Positions 1 to 6,999 of a stretch of DNA of 14,547 bases are shown here, piece after piece. Positions within the stretch are counted from its first letter, which is position 1, and each line of letters opens with the position of its first letter. This DNA comes from Trebonia sp. (GTDB taxonomy: Bacteria > Actinomycetota > Actinomycetes > Streptosporangiales > Streptosporangiaceae): NCBI GenBank assembly GCA_030043595.1, contig JASHXJ010000625.1, positions 1-14,547 of the forward strand, in the 5' to 3' direction. Below the pieces are notes generated by a model. The model searched no databases. It saw only the letters and a list, made by a program, of their open reading frames with translations, and had not been told where the DNA came from. Made by a program: the position numbers and the translations under genes.

Positions 1-184
1 GCTCGTGCACTACACGCCGACCGGCGGGCTGGCCACCGCAGCGCTTCCGGCCGGCCCCGCGTCGATCAGGATCTACGCGGTCTCGCGCATTCCTGGCACC
101 ACCGAGCAGATCGCGGCCGGAGTCATGCACGCGAGCGGCAACCCGGACCAGGACGTCGTCGGGGTGATCCTGCAGTACAGCTGA
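1..184 (+). CDS. C-terminal end of an unidentified protein (partial)
   Basis: The second reading frame is open from the left edge to a TGA at 182-184 and gives about 60 residues, ending GVILQYS. The segment mixes hydrophobic and polar residues (IRIYAVSRIPGTTEQIAAGV) and uses G/C-rich third positions as the neighbouring genes do, which supports real coding. I do not recognise the family, and there is no transmembrane segment or clear motif in this tail. The start lies outside the window. An antisense reading frame covers the same bases but is Pro/Arg-rich and looks like a shadow. Confidence 0.55.
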   Translation, partial: LVHYTPTGGLATAALPAGPASIRIYAVSRIPGTTEQIAAGVMHASGNPDQDVVGVILQYS

Positions 185-188
185 CGCA

Positions 189-216
189 GGCGGCGCAGCC
201 GTCCCGACAAGCCGCC
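189..216 (+). terminator. possible hairpin after the first gene
   Basis: GGCGGC at 189-194 can pair with GCCGCC at 211-216 across a 16-base loop, starting five bases after the stop codon at 184. No T-run follows. Many actinomycete terminators lack a T-run, but such pairings also arise by chance in GC-rich DNA. Confidence 0.2.
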
Positions 217-367
217 GACGCGGGTCGCCTCGCCGAGGACGGCGATGCCGACATCGGCGCAATCGTGAGGCTCGCCACGCTGACGCCCGTGAAGACCTCC
301 ACCGGCTGAACTCGGCAGCAGCCTGCGGGCTCTGGTTATCGCCCGGTATGTCGTACAGCGCATCGCG

Positions 368-396
368 TTGAAACCGTGCTGACACCGGTAGATGAT
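368..396 (+). promoter_or_regulatory. possible promoter for the WD-repeat kinase
   Basis: TTGAAA at 368-373 is followed after 17 bases by GATGAT at 391-396, a fair match to a housekeeping sigma-type promoter. Transcription would begin near 403, downstream of the GTG at 399 that opens the longest frame. That would favour the internal TTG start at 480 with a leader of about 77 bases. The rest of the gap from 185 to 479 holds no gene I can support. Confidence 0.3.
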
Positions 397-479
397 CTGT
401 GCCAGAGGGATGCGCGCGGATACAGGCGGCCGGGATGGTGCTGGGGACGGCGCTGGGCGGCCGGGGCGGGGAGGGGTGG

Positions 480-2555
480 TTGAGCGAGGATTTCGCGGCA
501 CTGGGCGCTCTCGCGCCCGGGTCGCGGGTGGCCGGGTACCTGGTGGATGAGCCACTGGGCGCGGGCGGGATGGCGATGGTGTACCGGGCCCGGGACGAGC
601 GGCTGGGCCGGCCGGTGGCGCTGAAGGTCCTGGCCCCGGCGCTGGCCGCCGACGAGCAGTTCCGGCGGCGGTTCACTGCTGAGTCCCGGGCGGCGGCGGC
701 CGTCGACCACCCGCACATCATCCCGGTCTACGAGGCCGGCCAGGCGGGACGGGCGCTGTTCATCGCGATGCGGCTGGTGACCGGCGGCGACCTGCGGCGG
801 GTCCTGGCGCGGGAAGGACCCCTGCCGCCGGAGCGGGCCGCGCAGTTCCTGTCCCCGGTAGCGTCCGCGCTGGACGCCGCGCACCGCGCGGGCCTAGTCC
901 ACCGCGACGTCAAGCCCGCGAACATCCTGGTGGACGCGGACCCGGAACGGCCTGACCATGTGTACCTGTCGGACTTCGGGATCAGCAAGGGCATCTCGTC
1001 GGCGACGGGGGGGCTAACCGGGACCGGCCAGTACCTGGGCACCCCCGAGTACACCTCACCCGAGCAGGTCAACGGCCAGGCCGTGAACGGCCGGGCCGAC
1101 CAGTACGCCCTGGCGTGCGTGGCCTGGCACCTGCTCACCGGCACGGTCCTGTTCCACCGCGACCAGGGGCTGGCCGTGCTGCTGGCGCACCTGAACCAGT
1201 CCCCGCCGCTGCTGGCCGAGCGGCGTCCCGACCTGCCCGCCGCGGCCGGGCAGGTGCTCGCCAGGGCCCTGGCCAAGGACCCGGCAGAACGCTACCTGTC
1301 GTGCGGGGAGTTCGCCGGCGCGCTGCGGGAAGCGCTGGCCCTGCCGTCCTACCGGTCGGCCGCCCCGGCCCCAGCGGCGACCGCCCCGGCTAATCCCGCA
1401 GATGCCCCCGCCACCGGGGAAGTGCATCCCCCGGCGGCAGCAAGGGCACCCGGCATCCCGGCCAGATCGGCCAGCGGGCCAGACGGACCAGACGGACCGG
1501 GCAGGCCGGACAGGCTGGCCCCGGACACGGGCACGCCCGAGGCGGCTGCGGACAAGGCGACACAGGACATCGCCGCCCCCGGCCAGCGCATCGGGTCCGG
1601 GCCGGGCCTGGACAGCAGCCCTGCCCGGCCGGCCCGGCGGCGCCGCTACTTGCCGATCACGCTGGCAGGCGCGCTTCTGGCTGCGGCGGCAGTAGCCATC
1701 CCCGTCCTGCTTTCCGGGCCGGACACCCCCCGGCCGCCGTCCGTGCCGCATGCCAGCACCCCCGCCGCCGCCTCAGCGGCCAGCAGGAATAAGACCCAGC
1801 CTGCCACGCAGTCCAGGGCGCTCACGGGCACCCCCACTGCCAGCCCGGCGGCAAGCAGCCAGCAAACGAAACCTGCCACGCTATCCGGGCCGCTCACGGG
1901 CACCCTGACCGCTACCCTGAGCGACCGCGGCGGCAAAGGCGTGTACGCGGTGGCGTTCGCCCCGGGCGGCACCACTCTGGCCACTGGCGACACCAACGGC
2001 AGCATCTACCTGTGGGACACCGCGACCGGCAAGCTCACCGCCACCCTCACCGACCCCGCCAGCGAGGGCGTGCCCGCGCTGGCGTTCGCCCCGGGCGGCA
2101 CCACCCTGGCCACCGGCGACACTAACGGCAGCACCTACCTGTGGGACACCGCGACCGGGAAGATCACCGCTACCCTGACCTATCCCGGCAGCCAGGACGT
2201 GAAGGCGGCGGCGTTCGGCCCGGGCGGGATCACCCTGGCCGCCGGCGACTACAACGGCAGCATCTACCTGTGGGACACCGCGACCGGCACGCTCACCGCC
2301 ACCCTCACCGACCCTGGCGGCGAAAGCGTGTACGCAGTGGCGTTCGCCCCGGGCGGCATCACCCTGGCCACCGGCGACCAGGATGGCAGCACCTACCTGT
2401 GGGACACCGCGACCCGGAAGATCACCGCTACTCTCACCGACCCCGGCGGCCAGGGCGTGGATGCGGTGGCGTTCGTCCCGGGCAGCACCACCCTGGCCGC
2501 CGGCGACCTCGACGGCAGCACCTACCTGTGGCGCATCAGCAGGCGCAGCTCCTGA
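480..2555 (+). CDS. Receptor-type Ser/Thr protein kinase with extracellular WD-type repeats
   Basis: This is a Hanks-type (PknB-like) kinase of 691 residues that phosphorylates Ser/Thr on proteins inside the cell. From the TTG at 480 the order is: kinase domain about 20-283, Ala/Pro/Gly-rich linker about 290-385, one membrane segment about 389-411 (LPITLAGALLAAAAVAI), a Ser/Thr/Ala-rich stalk, then five 43-residue repeats to the end. Visible motifs are the glycine loop GAGGMAMV (27-34), the VALKVL lysine (49), HRDVKPAN with catalytic Asp143, DFG (165-167) and GTPEYTSPEQ in the activation segment, so it should be active. The frame is open back to a GTG at 399. I prefer TTG 480 because GGAGG (470-474) lies five bases upstream and SEDFAALGALAPGSRVAGY is, from memory, how related kinases begin. 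The repeats probably form an outer sensor domain. Ligand and targets are unknown. Confidence 0.9.
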   Translation: MSEDFAALGALAPGSRVAGYLVDEPLGAGGMAMVYRARDERLGRPVALKVLAPALAADEQFRRRFTAESRAAAAVDHPHIIPVYEAGQAGRALFIAMRLVTGGDLRRVLAREGPLPPERAAQFLSPVASALDAAHRAGLVHRDVKPANILVDADPERPDHVYLSDFGISKGISSATGGLTGTGQYLGTPEYTSPEQVNGQAVNGRADQYALACVAWHLLTGTVLFHRDQGLAVLLAHLNQSPPLLAERRPDLPAAAGQVLARALAKDPAERYLSCGEFAGALREALALPSYRSAAPAPAATAPANPADAPATGEVHPPAAARAPGIPARSASGPDGPDGPGRPDRLAPDTGTPEAAADKATQDIAAPGQRIGSGPGLDSSPARPARRRRYLPITLAGALLAAAAVAIPVLLSGPDTPRPPSVPHASTPAAASAASRNKTQPATQSRALTGTPTASPAASSQQTKPATLSGPLTGTLTATLSDRGGKGVYAVAFAPGGTTLATGDTNGSIYLWDTATGKLTATLTDPASEGVPALAFAPGGTTLATGDTNGSTYLWDTATGKITATLTYPGSQDVKAAAFGPGGITLAAGDYNGSIYLWDTATGTLTATLTDPGGESVYAVAFAPGGITLATGDQDGSTYLWDTATRKITATLTDPGGQGVDAVAFVPGSTTLAAGDLDGSTYLWRISRRSS
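1911..2552 (+). repeat. Five in-frame 129-bp repeats coding WD-type blades
   Basis: Units start at 1911, 2040, 2169, 2298 and 2427. The first four are exactly 129 bp, and the last is 126 bp and ends at the stop. Each codes ATLTDPGG..V.AVAFAPGG followed by LATGD.NGS.YLWDTATGK. The units are very similar in DNA as well as protein, which suggests recent unequal duplication. Five units is fewer than the usual seven blades of a WD40 propeller. Confidence 0.9.
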
Positions 2556-2670
2556 CCATCCAGGGCAGACCTTGAAATTCGCCGCGATAGCCTGGAATAC
2601 GCTGATGTTTCGGCCCATAACATCCACTCCGAGCCATCCGAATGCGTCGTCCAGGAGAGCACGGCTGAAA

Positions 2671-2856
2671 ATGCTCCGCAAGCCGCACTCGCTCGCCACG
2701 GCAGATGATGGCGCGTGCATGATTACCTGTCACTCCCACGCCCAGGAGCCATGCTATGGCGCCGATTCGGCGCTCTTGATCGTCGCCGCCGAAGATGGCG
2801 TGGCGGGCAGAGTCAAGGGCCATTGCGACGAGAACTTCACGATCACCGGCGGGTGA
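2671..2856 (+). CDS. Possible small ORF of 61 residues, unknown
   Basis: The gap between the kinase and the next gene (2556-2895) holds one short reading frame worth noting. It starts at ATG 2671 and ends at TGA 2854-2856. AGGAG at 2653-2657 lies 13 bases upstream, too far for an ideal ribosome site. The product is Cys/His-bearing (MITCHSHAQEPCYG) and ends GHCDENFTITGG. About 80% of its third positions are G or C, below the clear genes here. I recognise no family. It may be a gene relic or chance. Confidence 0.2.
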   Translation: MLRKPHSLATADDGACMITCHSHAQEPCYGADSALLIVAAEDGVAGRVKGHCDENFTITGG

Positions 2857-2861
2857 TCACC
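2841..2861. promoter_or_regulatory. Inverted repeat GATCACC / GGTGATC upstream of 2896
   Basis: GATCACC (2841-2847) and GGTGATC (2852-2858) form a perfect seven-base inverted repeat with a four-base loop. The right arm also lies within the 10-bp palindrome GGTGATCACC (2852-2861). It lies 35 bases before the start codon at 2896, a plausible place for an operator or a leader hairpin. A second short palindrome, CTGATCAG (2878-2885), overlaps the ribosome site. No regulator can be assigned. Confidence 0.3.
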
Positions 2862-2895
2862 GCACGGTCGGCAGGGGCTGATCAGGAGGGACACG

Positions 2896-3918
2896 ATGGC
2901 TCTGGACGCTTCGAGGGTGCTGGGCTCGCCGCAGCTCGCCGCGGCGAAAGTCTGGCCCCGAGGGCAGGCGTGGCGGAACGCCAGCCGGGTGAATTACAGC
3001 GCGGAGGCTGTGATGCTGGCTCCGCTGGTTGCCCGGATCATGTTCGGCCCCCGGCCGGATTCTGCCCCTGCCCAGACGCCCCGGTTCGGCTGGGTGGCCC
3101 TGCTCGCGGTCACCAAGGATGAGCTCGCACTGGTCAGCCTCAAGGCCCGAGCGCCGGCTGGGGTGATCGCCCGGGTTCCGCTCAGCCAGGTGCGGGCCTT
3201 TGACCTAGGCCGCGCGCGGGGTGTCTGGCCGCTCACCATCAGGCTCGGCGATGGCGCCATCTGGCGGCTGGAGGTTCCGCGGTTCAACAAGAAGGCCGCG
3301 AGCGCGATCGCTGTCGTGGTCACCGGCCAGCCGTCCTACCCGGGCCTGCGTCCCGGCTACGGGCCGCCGCCGCGCGGGACCAGGCACCGGGCGCGGGTCA
3401 TCGTGTCCATCGCCGGGGTGGTGCTGGTCGCCGGCATCGCGATCGGCACCCTGTCGTTGCGCGGTCACGGCGCAGCAGCGCCGCCGTCGGCCGGGATCGG
3501 CTCGTCTTTCGATGTCCAGGACGGCATCGGCGACACTTACCAGGTCACGCTGGTCAAGGTCGTCGACCCGGCTCAGGGAGCAGGCCCGTTCACCAGTCCG
3601 GACAGCGGCACGCGGTTCGTCGGCGCGGTCTTCCGGATAACGGCCGTGAGCGGAAGCCCGAAGGGCGACGACGCCAACAACGACGCGGCACTCGTGGGCA
3701 GCAACGGCCACACCTACACCTGCGACTTCGCAGACATCGCGGGGTACGCGAACTTCAACGACGGCGTGATCCAGGTAGCACAGGGCGGCACCACGACAGG
3801 GGCGGTCAGCTTCCAGGTGCCTGACGGGGTGCAGGTTAAGGACGTCCAGTGGTCGTCGGCTAACGGATTCGGTGCCGTGGTCCAGTGGGCCGCCGGGCCC
3901 GGCGAGCCGGGTGGTTAG
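2896..3918 (+). CDS. Single-pass membrane protein with PH-like N-terminus and DUF4352-like outer domain
   Basis: This is a 340-residue protein. AGGAGG (2884-2889) six bases before ATG 2896 fixes the start. Residues about 66-143 (WVALLAVTKDELALVSL to WRLEVPRF) look like the small beta domain that actinomycetes use as a cytoplasmic PH-like module: a short aliphatic strand pattern, then a 'KKAASAIAVVV' helix. A Pro/Gly/Tyr-rich linker follows, then one membrane helix about 167-187 (ARVIVSIAGVVLVAGIAIG). The outer part, about 205-332, begins FDVQDGIGDTYQVTLVKVVDPA and contains TRFVGAVFRITAVSG and GGTTTGAVSFQVPDG, the usual pattern of the immunoglobulin-like DUF4352 domain. Its biochemical role is unknown. 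It follows the kinase in the same direction after a 340-base gap, so it may be separately transcribed. Topology is fairly sure, the PH-like call less so. Confidence 0.85.
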   Translation: MALDASRVLGSPQLAAAKVWPRGQAWRNASRVNYSAEAVMLAPLVARIMFGPRPDSAPAQTPRFGWVALLAVTKDELALVSLKARAPAGVIARVPLSQVRAFDLGRARGVWPLTIRLGDGAIWRLEVPRFNKKAASAIAVVVTGQPSYPGLRPGYGPPPRGTRHRARVIVSIAGVVLVAGIAIGTLSLRGHGAAAPPSAGIGSSFDVQDGIGDTYQVTLVKVVDPAQGAGPFTSPDSGTRFVGAVFRITAVSGSPKGDDANNDAALVGSNGHTYTCDFADIAGYANFNDGVIQVAQGGTTTGAVSFQVPDGVQVKDVQWSSANGFGAVVQWAAGPGEPGG

Positions 3919-3956
3919 GCTGGCCGGGGCTGCTGACGGATGGGGGGCTGGCCGCG

Positions 3957-4411
3957 GTGGATGTCACGATCTCCACATCCGTGGGCGAGATGCCTGGGGT
4001 GCCGGGTACCTGGCCCTGTCGGTGACCTGGGCTTCTGGGGCGGCCGTCGGCGTGCCTGCTGCGGATCTTCCGTGACTTGCAGGCCGGCCGGGGCCGGACC
4101 TTCGGCCAGGTCGACGCGGCGCGGGCATGGCTGGCGGGCCAGTCTGGATGCGATGTCCGGCTCGGCGTAATCGGGTTCTGCGCCACCGGCGGTTTCGCCC
4201 TGCTGATGGCCGCCGGTCACGGGTTCCCGGTGTCCAGCGTCACTACGGCCTGGTCGGCAAGAACGCCCAGGGCGCCCTGCGCGGCGGCTGCCCGATCGTG
4301 GCCAGCTTCGGGGGCGGCGACCGGTTCCTGCGCACCGTGCCGCAGCGGCCCGAGTGGGCGCTGGACGCGCTCGGGATCGACCATTTCTTCGATGCGCACC
4401 TGAAAACGTGA
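3957..4411 (+). pseudogene. Dienelactone hydrolase family relic, frameshifted and internally deleted
   Basis: Pieces of a dienelactone hydrolase (alpha/beta hydrolase) can be read in order only by changing frame. VDVTISTSVGEMPG comes from 3957, GYLALS from 4004, GDLGFWGGRRRAC from 4021, LLRIFRDLQAGRGRTFGQVD and on to GVIGFCATGGFALL from 4059. YGLVGKNAQGALRGGCPIVASFGGGDRF then runs to the TGA at 4409-4411. The nucleophile-elbow Cys (GFC.TGG) survives. The roughly 50-residue stretch between the first strand and the second GYLAL, and the C-terminal part with the catalytic His, are gone. The change near 4241 looks like one lost base (expected SSVNYG). Intact relatives are about 240 residues; here about 145 remain. 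The family call rests on remembered motifs but several agree. It starts 39 bases after the DUF4352 gene. Confidence 0.8.
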
Positions 4412-4419
4412 GCAGGCAC

Positions 4420-4449
4420 CGGGCAATGCCCGAATCAGGTCGACCTGAT
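4420..4449. promoter_or_regulatory. Two adjacent perfect inverted repeats
   Basis: CGGGC-aat-GCCCG (4420-4432) is followed after one base by ATCAGGTCGACCTGAT (4434-4449), a perfect 16-bp palindrome. They begin nine bases after the hydrolase relic ends. The second has the form of a site for a dimeric repressor. Both together could instead be a leftover terminator. No T-run follows. There is no regulator gene beside it to favour the operator reading. Confidence 0.4.
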
Positions 4450-4462
4450 CTGAGCGGCCACC

Positions 4463-4522
4463 GTGGATTTACATCTCGGGCGGATCCTGCACTGGAACGG
4501 CGGGGCCTGGACCTTCGCGCAG
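4463..4522 (+). other. Scrap resembling the HWNG propeller repeat
   Basis: This stretch codes VDLHLGRILHWNGGAWTFAQ, the same pattern as the ILHWNGR.WS repeats of the secreted protein at 7100-8209. The DNA shares 19 identical bases with it (4483-4501 and 7324-7342). It sits in the decarboxylase frame but upstream of its likely start. From 4523 to about 4600 the DNA is still GC-rich and I see nothing else. I read it as a relic of another HWNG-repeat gene. Convergent chance is possible because the match is short. Confidence 0.45.
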
Positions 4523-4657
4523 GCTGCGATCGTGCGGACGCGAGTGGCGCCTGCCGTCAGCGGCCGCGAAGAAAAGCGGTGCGCGGCCAAGATCGAGGTT
4601 AGTATAGAGTTAGTTGTATTCGCTGCCTTTCTACTCCTCGCACTGGATACTAGTACA

Positions 4658-5542
4658 ATGAGTGTTCCTGTATACGACCGCAAGCGGGGAGCTGTCTACG
4701 ACGAACCGCAGTACGGCGAAAGAAGACTTCACCTTCTTTACGAGACAACGTTCGGAAGGCTTCTGCTCGGCGCTATTTTCGCCCGTCGGTGGTATTCAAG
4801 GCTAAACGCCATTATGGATAAAAGCCGGTATTCAGTGAGAAAGATCCAGCCGCTCATTAGCCGGTTTGATATAGACATGAACGACTACCCAGAGCAAAGC
4901 TACACATCCTACGACAGCTTCGTCACCCGTAGGATTGACCCTGCCAAGCGTCCGATAGCCGACGACCCAAATGCCCTGATCGCTGTTGCCGACTCCAGGG
5001 TACTAGCGTACTCAGTCACCAGCGACGGCCGTATTCCTGTAAAGCAAAGCTCATACACGATAACTGAACTCCTCAGAGATCCCGATCTGGCTGCCACATA
5101 CAACGAAGGCACCTGTCTGCTATTCCGCCTTGGCACGGAAGATTACCATCGCTATTGCTTTGCGGACGACGGGGAAGTGATTCGAACGAACTCCATCAAC
5201 GGAGTACTGCACTCCGTACAGCCAATTTCCTCGAAGAGTTATAAAGCTTTCAGCGAGAACCACCGCGAGTACGCTGTTATTGAGACCGCCCACTTCGGTA
5301 CCGTTGTGACTGTTGAGGTGGGAGCGCTCCTTGTCGGCAAGATCCACAATTATGACGTGAGTAGCTGCCGGCGCGGCCAGGAAAAAGGCTACTTCAGCCT
5401 CGGCGGATCCGCCATACTCTTCTTGCTGAAGCCGGGTACTGTTACGATCGACTCCGATATCGTAGAGTACTCTCGAAAGCAAATCGAAACTAAGGTTCGG
5501 CTAGGCGAGAAAATCGGGGAAAGAGTTCATACTCAGTTGTGA
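4658..5542 (+). CDS. psd: Phosphatidylserine decarboxylase proenzyme
   Basis: This enzyme removes CO2 from phosphatidylserine to give phosphatidylethanolamine at the inner membrane face. It cuts itself to form a pyruvoyl group. The 294 residues from ATG 4658 (MSVPVYDRKRGAVYDEPQYG) match the length and N-terminal pattern (YDRK...EY/QYG...LY.T..GRLLL) of bacterial long-form enzymes. The Asp-His-Ser set is visible: Asp112 in VADSRVLAY, His164 in DYHRYCF, and Ser251 in SLGGSAILFLLKPG. Cleavage between Gly250 and Ser251 would give chains of 250 and 44 residues. The frame is open back to GTG 4463, but those extra 65 residues do not fit the family. No clear ribosome site precedes 4658; GATACT ends six bases before it, so a leaderless mRNA is possible. 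Base use is unlike the neighbours: 27/60 G+C in 4801-4860 against 51/60 in 1201-1260, with TTA, CTA and ATA codons nearby. This suggests transfer. No phosphatidylserine synthase is in the window. Confidence 0.92.
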   Translation: MSVPVYDRKRGAVYDEPQYGERRLHLLYETTFGRLLLGAIFARRWYSRLNAIMDKSRYSVRKIQPLISRFDIDMNDYPEQSYTSYDSFVTRRIDPAKRPIADDPNALIAVADSRVLAYSVTSDGRIPVKQSSYTITELLRDPDLAATYNEGTCLLFRLGTEDYHRYCFADDGEVIRTNSINGVLHSVQPISSKSYKAFSENHREYAVIETAHFGTVVTVEVGALLVGKIHNYDVSSCRRGQEKGYFSLGGSAILFLLKPGTVTIDSDIVEYSRKQIETKVRLGEKIGERVHTQL

Positions 5543-5571
5543 TCCGCACGCCATGCCCCCCTCGGCGATCC

Positions 5572-5589
5572 TCCCTGCAGCTGCGGGGA
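5572..5589 (+). terminator. Candidate terminator of the decarboxylase gene
   Basis: TCCCTGC (5572-5578) pairs with GCGGGGA (5583-5589), one pair being G-T, around the loop AGCT. It lies 30 bases after the stop at 5542. No T-run follows. The position between convergent genes favours a terminator. Confidence 0.4.
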
Positions 5590-5749
5590 AGATGGTGAAC
5601 GACAAACCCGGGCGCCGCATCACCGGATGCAGGAGCGTCGCTTTGACGTCCTTATCGGCCGGAGAAGTTCGCCATGAAGTGATGTCAGGCCGAGGTCGTG
5701 AGCCCTGCGTGATTCGGTACCGGGATCGGGCGCCTCAGGCCCGGCTCGT

Positions 5750-5766
5750 GTCGGCCCGGAGCCGAC
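5750..5766 (-). terminator. Candidate terminator of the desaturase gene
   Basis: GTCGGC (5750-5755) and GCCGAC (5761-5766) form a perfect six-base stem with a five-base loop, 32 bases beyond the desaturase stop on the minus strand. The rest of the convergent gap 5543-5797 holds no gene I can support. Confidence 0.4.
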
Positions 5767-5797
5767 GTACGAGCATGGAGATGATCCGCCTTCGCGT

Positions 5798-6781
5798 TCA
5801 GAAGCCGGCCTCCGCGAACGTGACAAAACGTCCCGCTGCCTCGTCCCAGAGATTTGTCCGCAGGGTCCTGACGCTATCCCTCAGGGTCAGGACAGCGCCC
5901 GGCTGCAGCTGCGGGCAGGCAGCCTGCGCCCGCGGGAGCAGGTAGTTCGGGATGCGGGGCGCCAAGTGGTGGATGTGGTGGAAACCGATATTACCGGTGA
6001 CCCACTGGAGGAACGGGGGCAGCGCGACCCGGGAACTGCTCGCGAGCGACGCCTCCAGGTAGTCCCAGTCGGCGTGCCGCCGCCAATAGGTCCCAGGGAA
6101 ATGATGCTGCACGTAGAAAAGGTAAACGGCCGGGATCCCCCCGAAAGTCAGGACCATAAGCTGGACAGCTATATACCTGGACGGTCCCATCCAGACAGAC
6201 ATGAGGGCGGCGAAGCCAACAATCGCCAGATTTGTGAGGAAGACCGATATCCTGAGCCGCCGATCTGGCAATTTCGGGTCCAGGATGAAACGCTCGACTA
6301 TGACGAACTTGATCACTGGGCCTATGGACATCAGGAAAAAAGGATGATGATAGATCCGGTAATACAGGCGCCGGCCAGGGGAGGCGGCCCGGTACTCGTC
6401 GGTTGTCCACATCCAGACATCACCGGATCCTCTCCGGTCAAGATCACCTGTCGTGGCATGGTGCTTTCTATGCGCCCTGGTCCAGCGGGTATACGGGGTG
6501 AAGACGACCACTCCGATGAGTGTGCCCACCAGAGTATTCAGCCGACGTGAGCGGGTGAATGACCCATGGCCGCAGTCATGGAAGATGATGAAAGCCCGGA
6601 CCGTGAAGACCGCTATGATAAGCGAGGAAAGGGCGCCGAGCGGCCATGACACGGCAATCGCCCGGTCAGTTAGGATCCAGCCGGCCGCCAGCCCGATCGC
6701 CGTCGTCGCCAGTTGCGCCCCACTCTGCCAGGTCGGCCGTTCGAACCTCCTGAGGGCGCTCCGCTCAGCCACGGCGCTCAT
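5798..6781 (-). CDS. Membrane fatty acid / acyl-lipid desaturase
   Basis: This is a 327-residue integral membrane di-iron desaturase that would put a double bond into an acyl chain using O2 and reduced electron carriers. The three histidine boxes are present: HDCGH (68-72), HRKHH (104-108) and HHIHH (268-272). QHHFPGTYW (225 on) stands where relatives carry QH(Q/H)FxxTYW. Hydrophobic spans flank them as expected for four membrane helices (about 23-63, 84-95, 150-163, 177-220). The pattern is of the delta-12/omega-6 or acyl-lipid type, but position of desaturation cannot be read from sequence. GGAGAG seven bases upstream supports ATG 6781. Base composition looks lower in GC than the kinases, though higher than the decarboxylase. 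It converges with psd, so the two are not one operon, but both act on membrane lipid. No ferredoxin or reductase gene is adjacent. Confidence 0.93.
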   Translation of the reverse strand: MSAVAERSALRRFERPTWQSGAQLATTAIGLAAGWILTDRAIAVSWPLGALSSLIIAVFTVRAFIIFHDCGHGSFTRSRRLNTLVGTLIGVVVFTPYTRWTRAHRKHHATTGDLDRRGSGDVWMWTTDEYRAASPGRRLYYRIYHHPFFLMSIGPVIKFVIVERFILDPKLPDRRLRISVFLTNLAIVGFAALMSVWMGPSRYIAVQLMVLTFGGIPAVYLFYVQHHFPGTYWRRHADWDYLEASLASSSRVALPPFLQWVTGNIGFHHIHHLAPRIPNYLLPRAQAACPQLQPGAVLTLRDSVRTLRTNLWDEAAGRFVTFAEAGF

Positions 6782-6999
6782 TCAGCACTCTCCGCTATGC
6801 TCGGTGACCATCACGTTACTACGAGCAGGACGTCATCGCCATAGGCGCAACGCCCTAGCGGGGCGGTGCCGCGCTCGCTGTCGAGGGCGCGCTCGAGCCC
6901 CGATCCAGAGGTGCCGCTGCCACGACCATCCGGTTCGGCGCGCACGGTCCGATATCCCCGAAGGGCACGCCGCGTACTGCCGGACACAGGCTGAGGACG

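Noticed and set aside
2572..2600. TTGAAA followed by GAATAC as a promoter after the WD kinase
   Set aside because: The -10 match is poor and no gene starts at a suitable distance.
1881..2720. 279-residue minus-strand frame with repeats
   Set aside because: Its repeats are the antisense of the WD repeats. The plus-strand reading gives a proper WD pattern.
4463..4657. N-terminal extension of the decarboxylase from GTG 4463
   Set aside because: The extra residues include an HWNG scrap and a GC-rich stretch unlike the gene body. Family members begin at the MSVPVYDRK position.
5966..6550. 194-residue plus-strand frame
   Set aside because: It is antisense to the desaturase, whose histidine boxes settle the strand.
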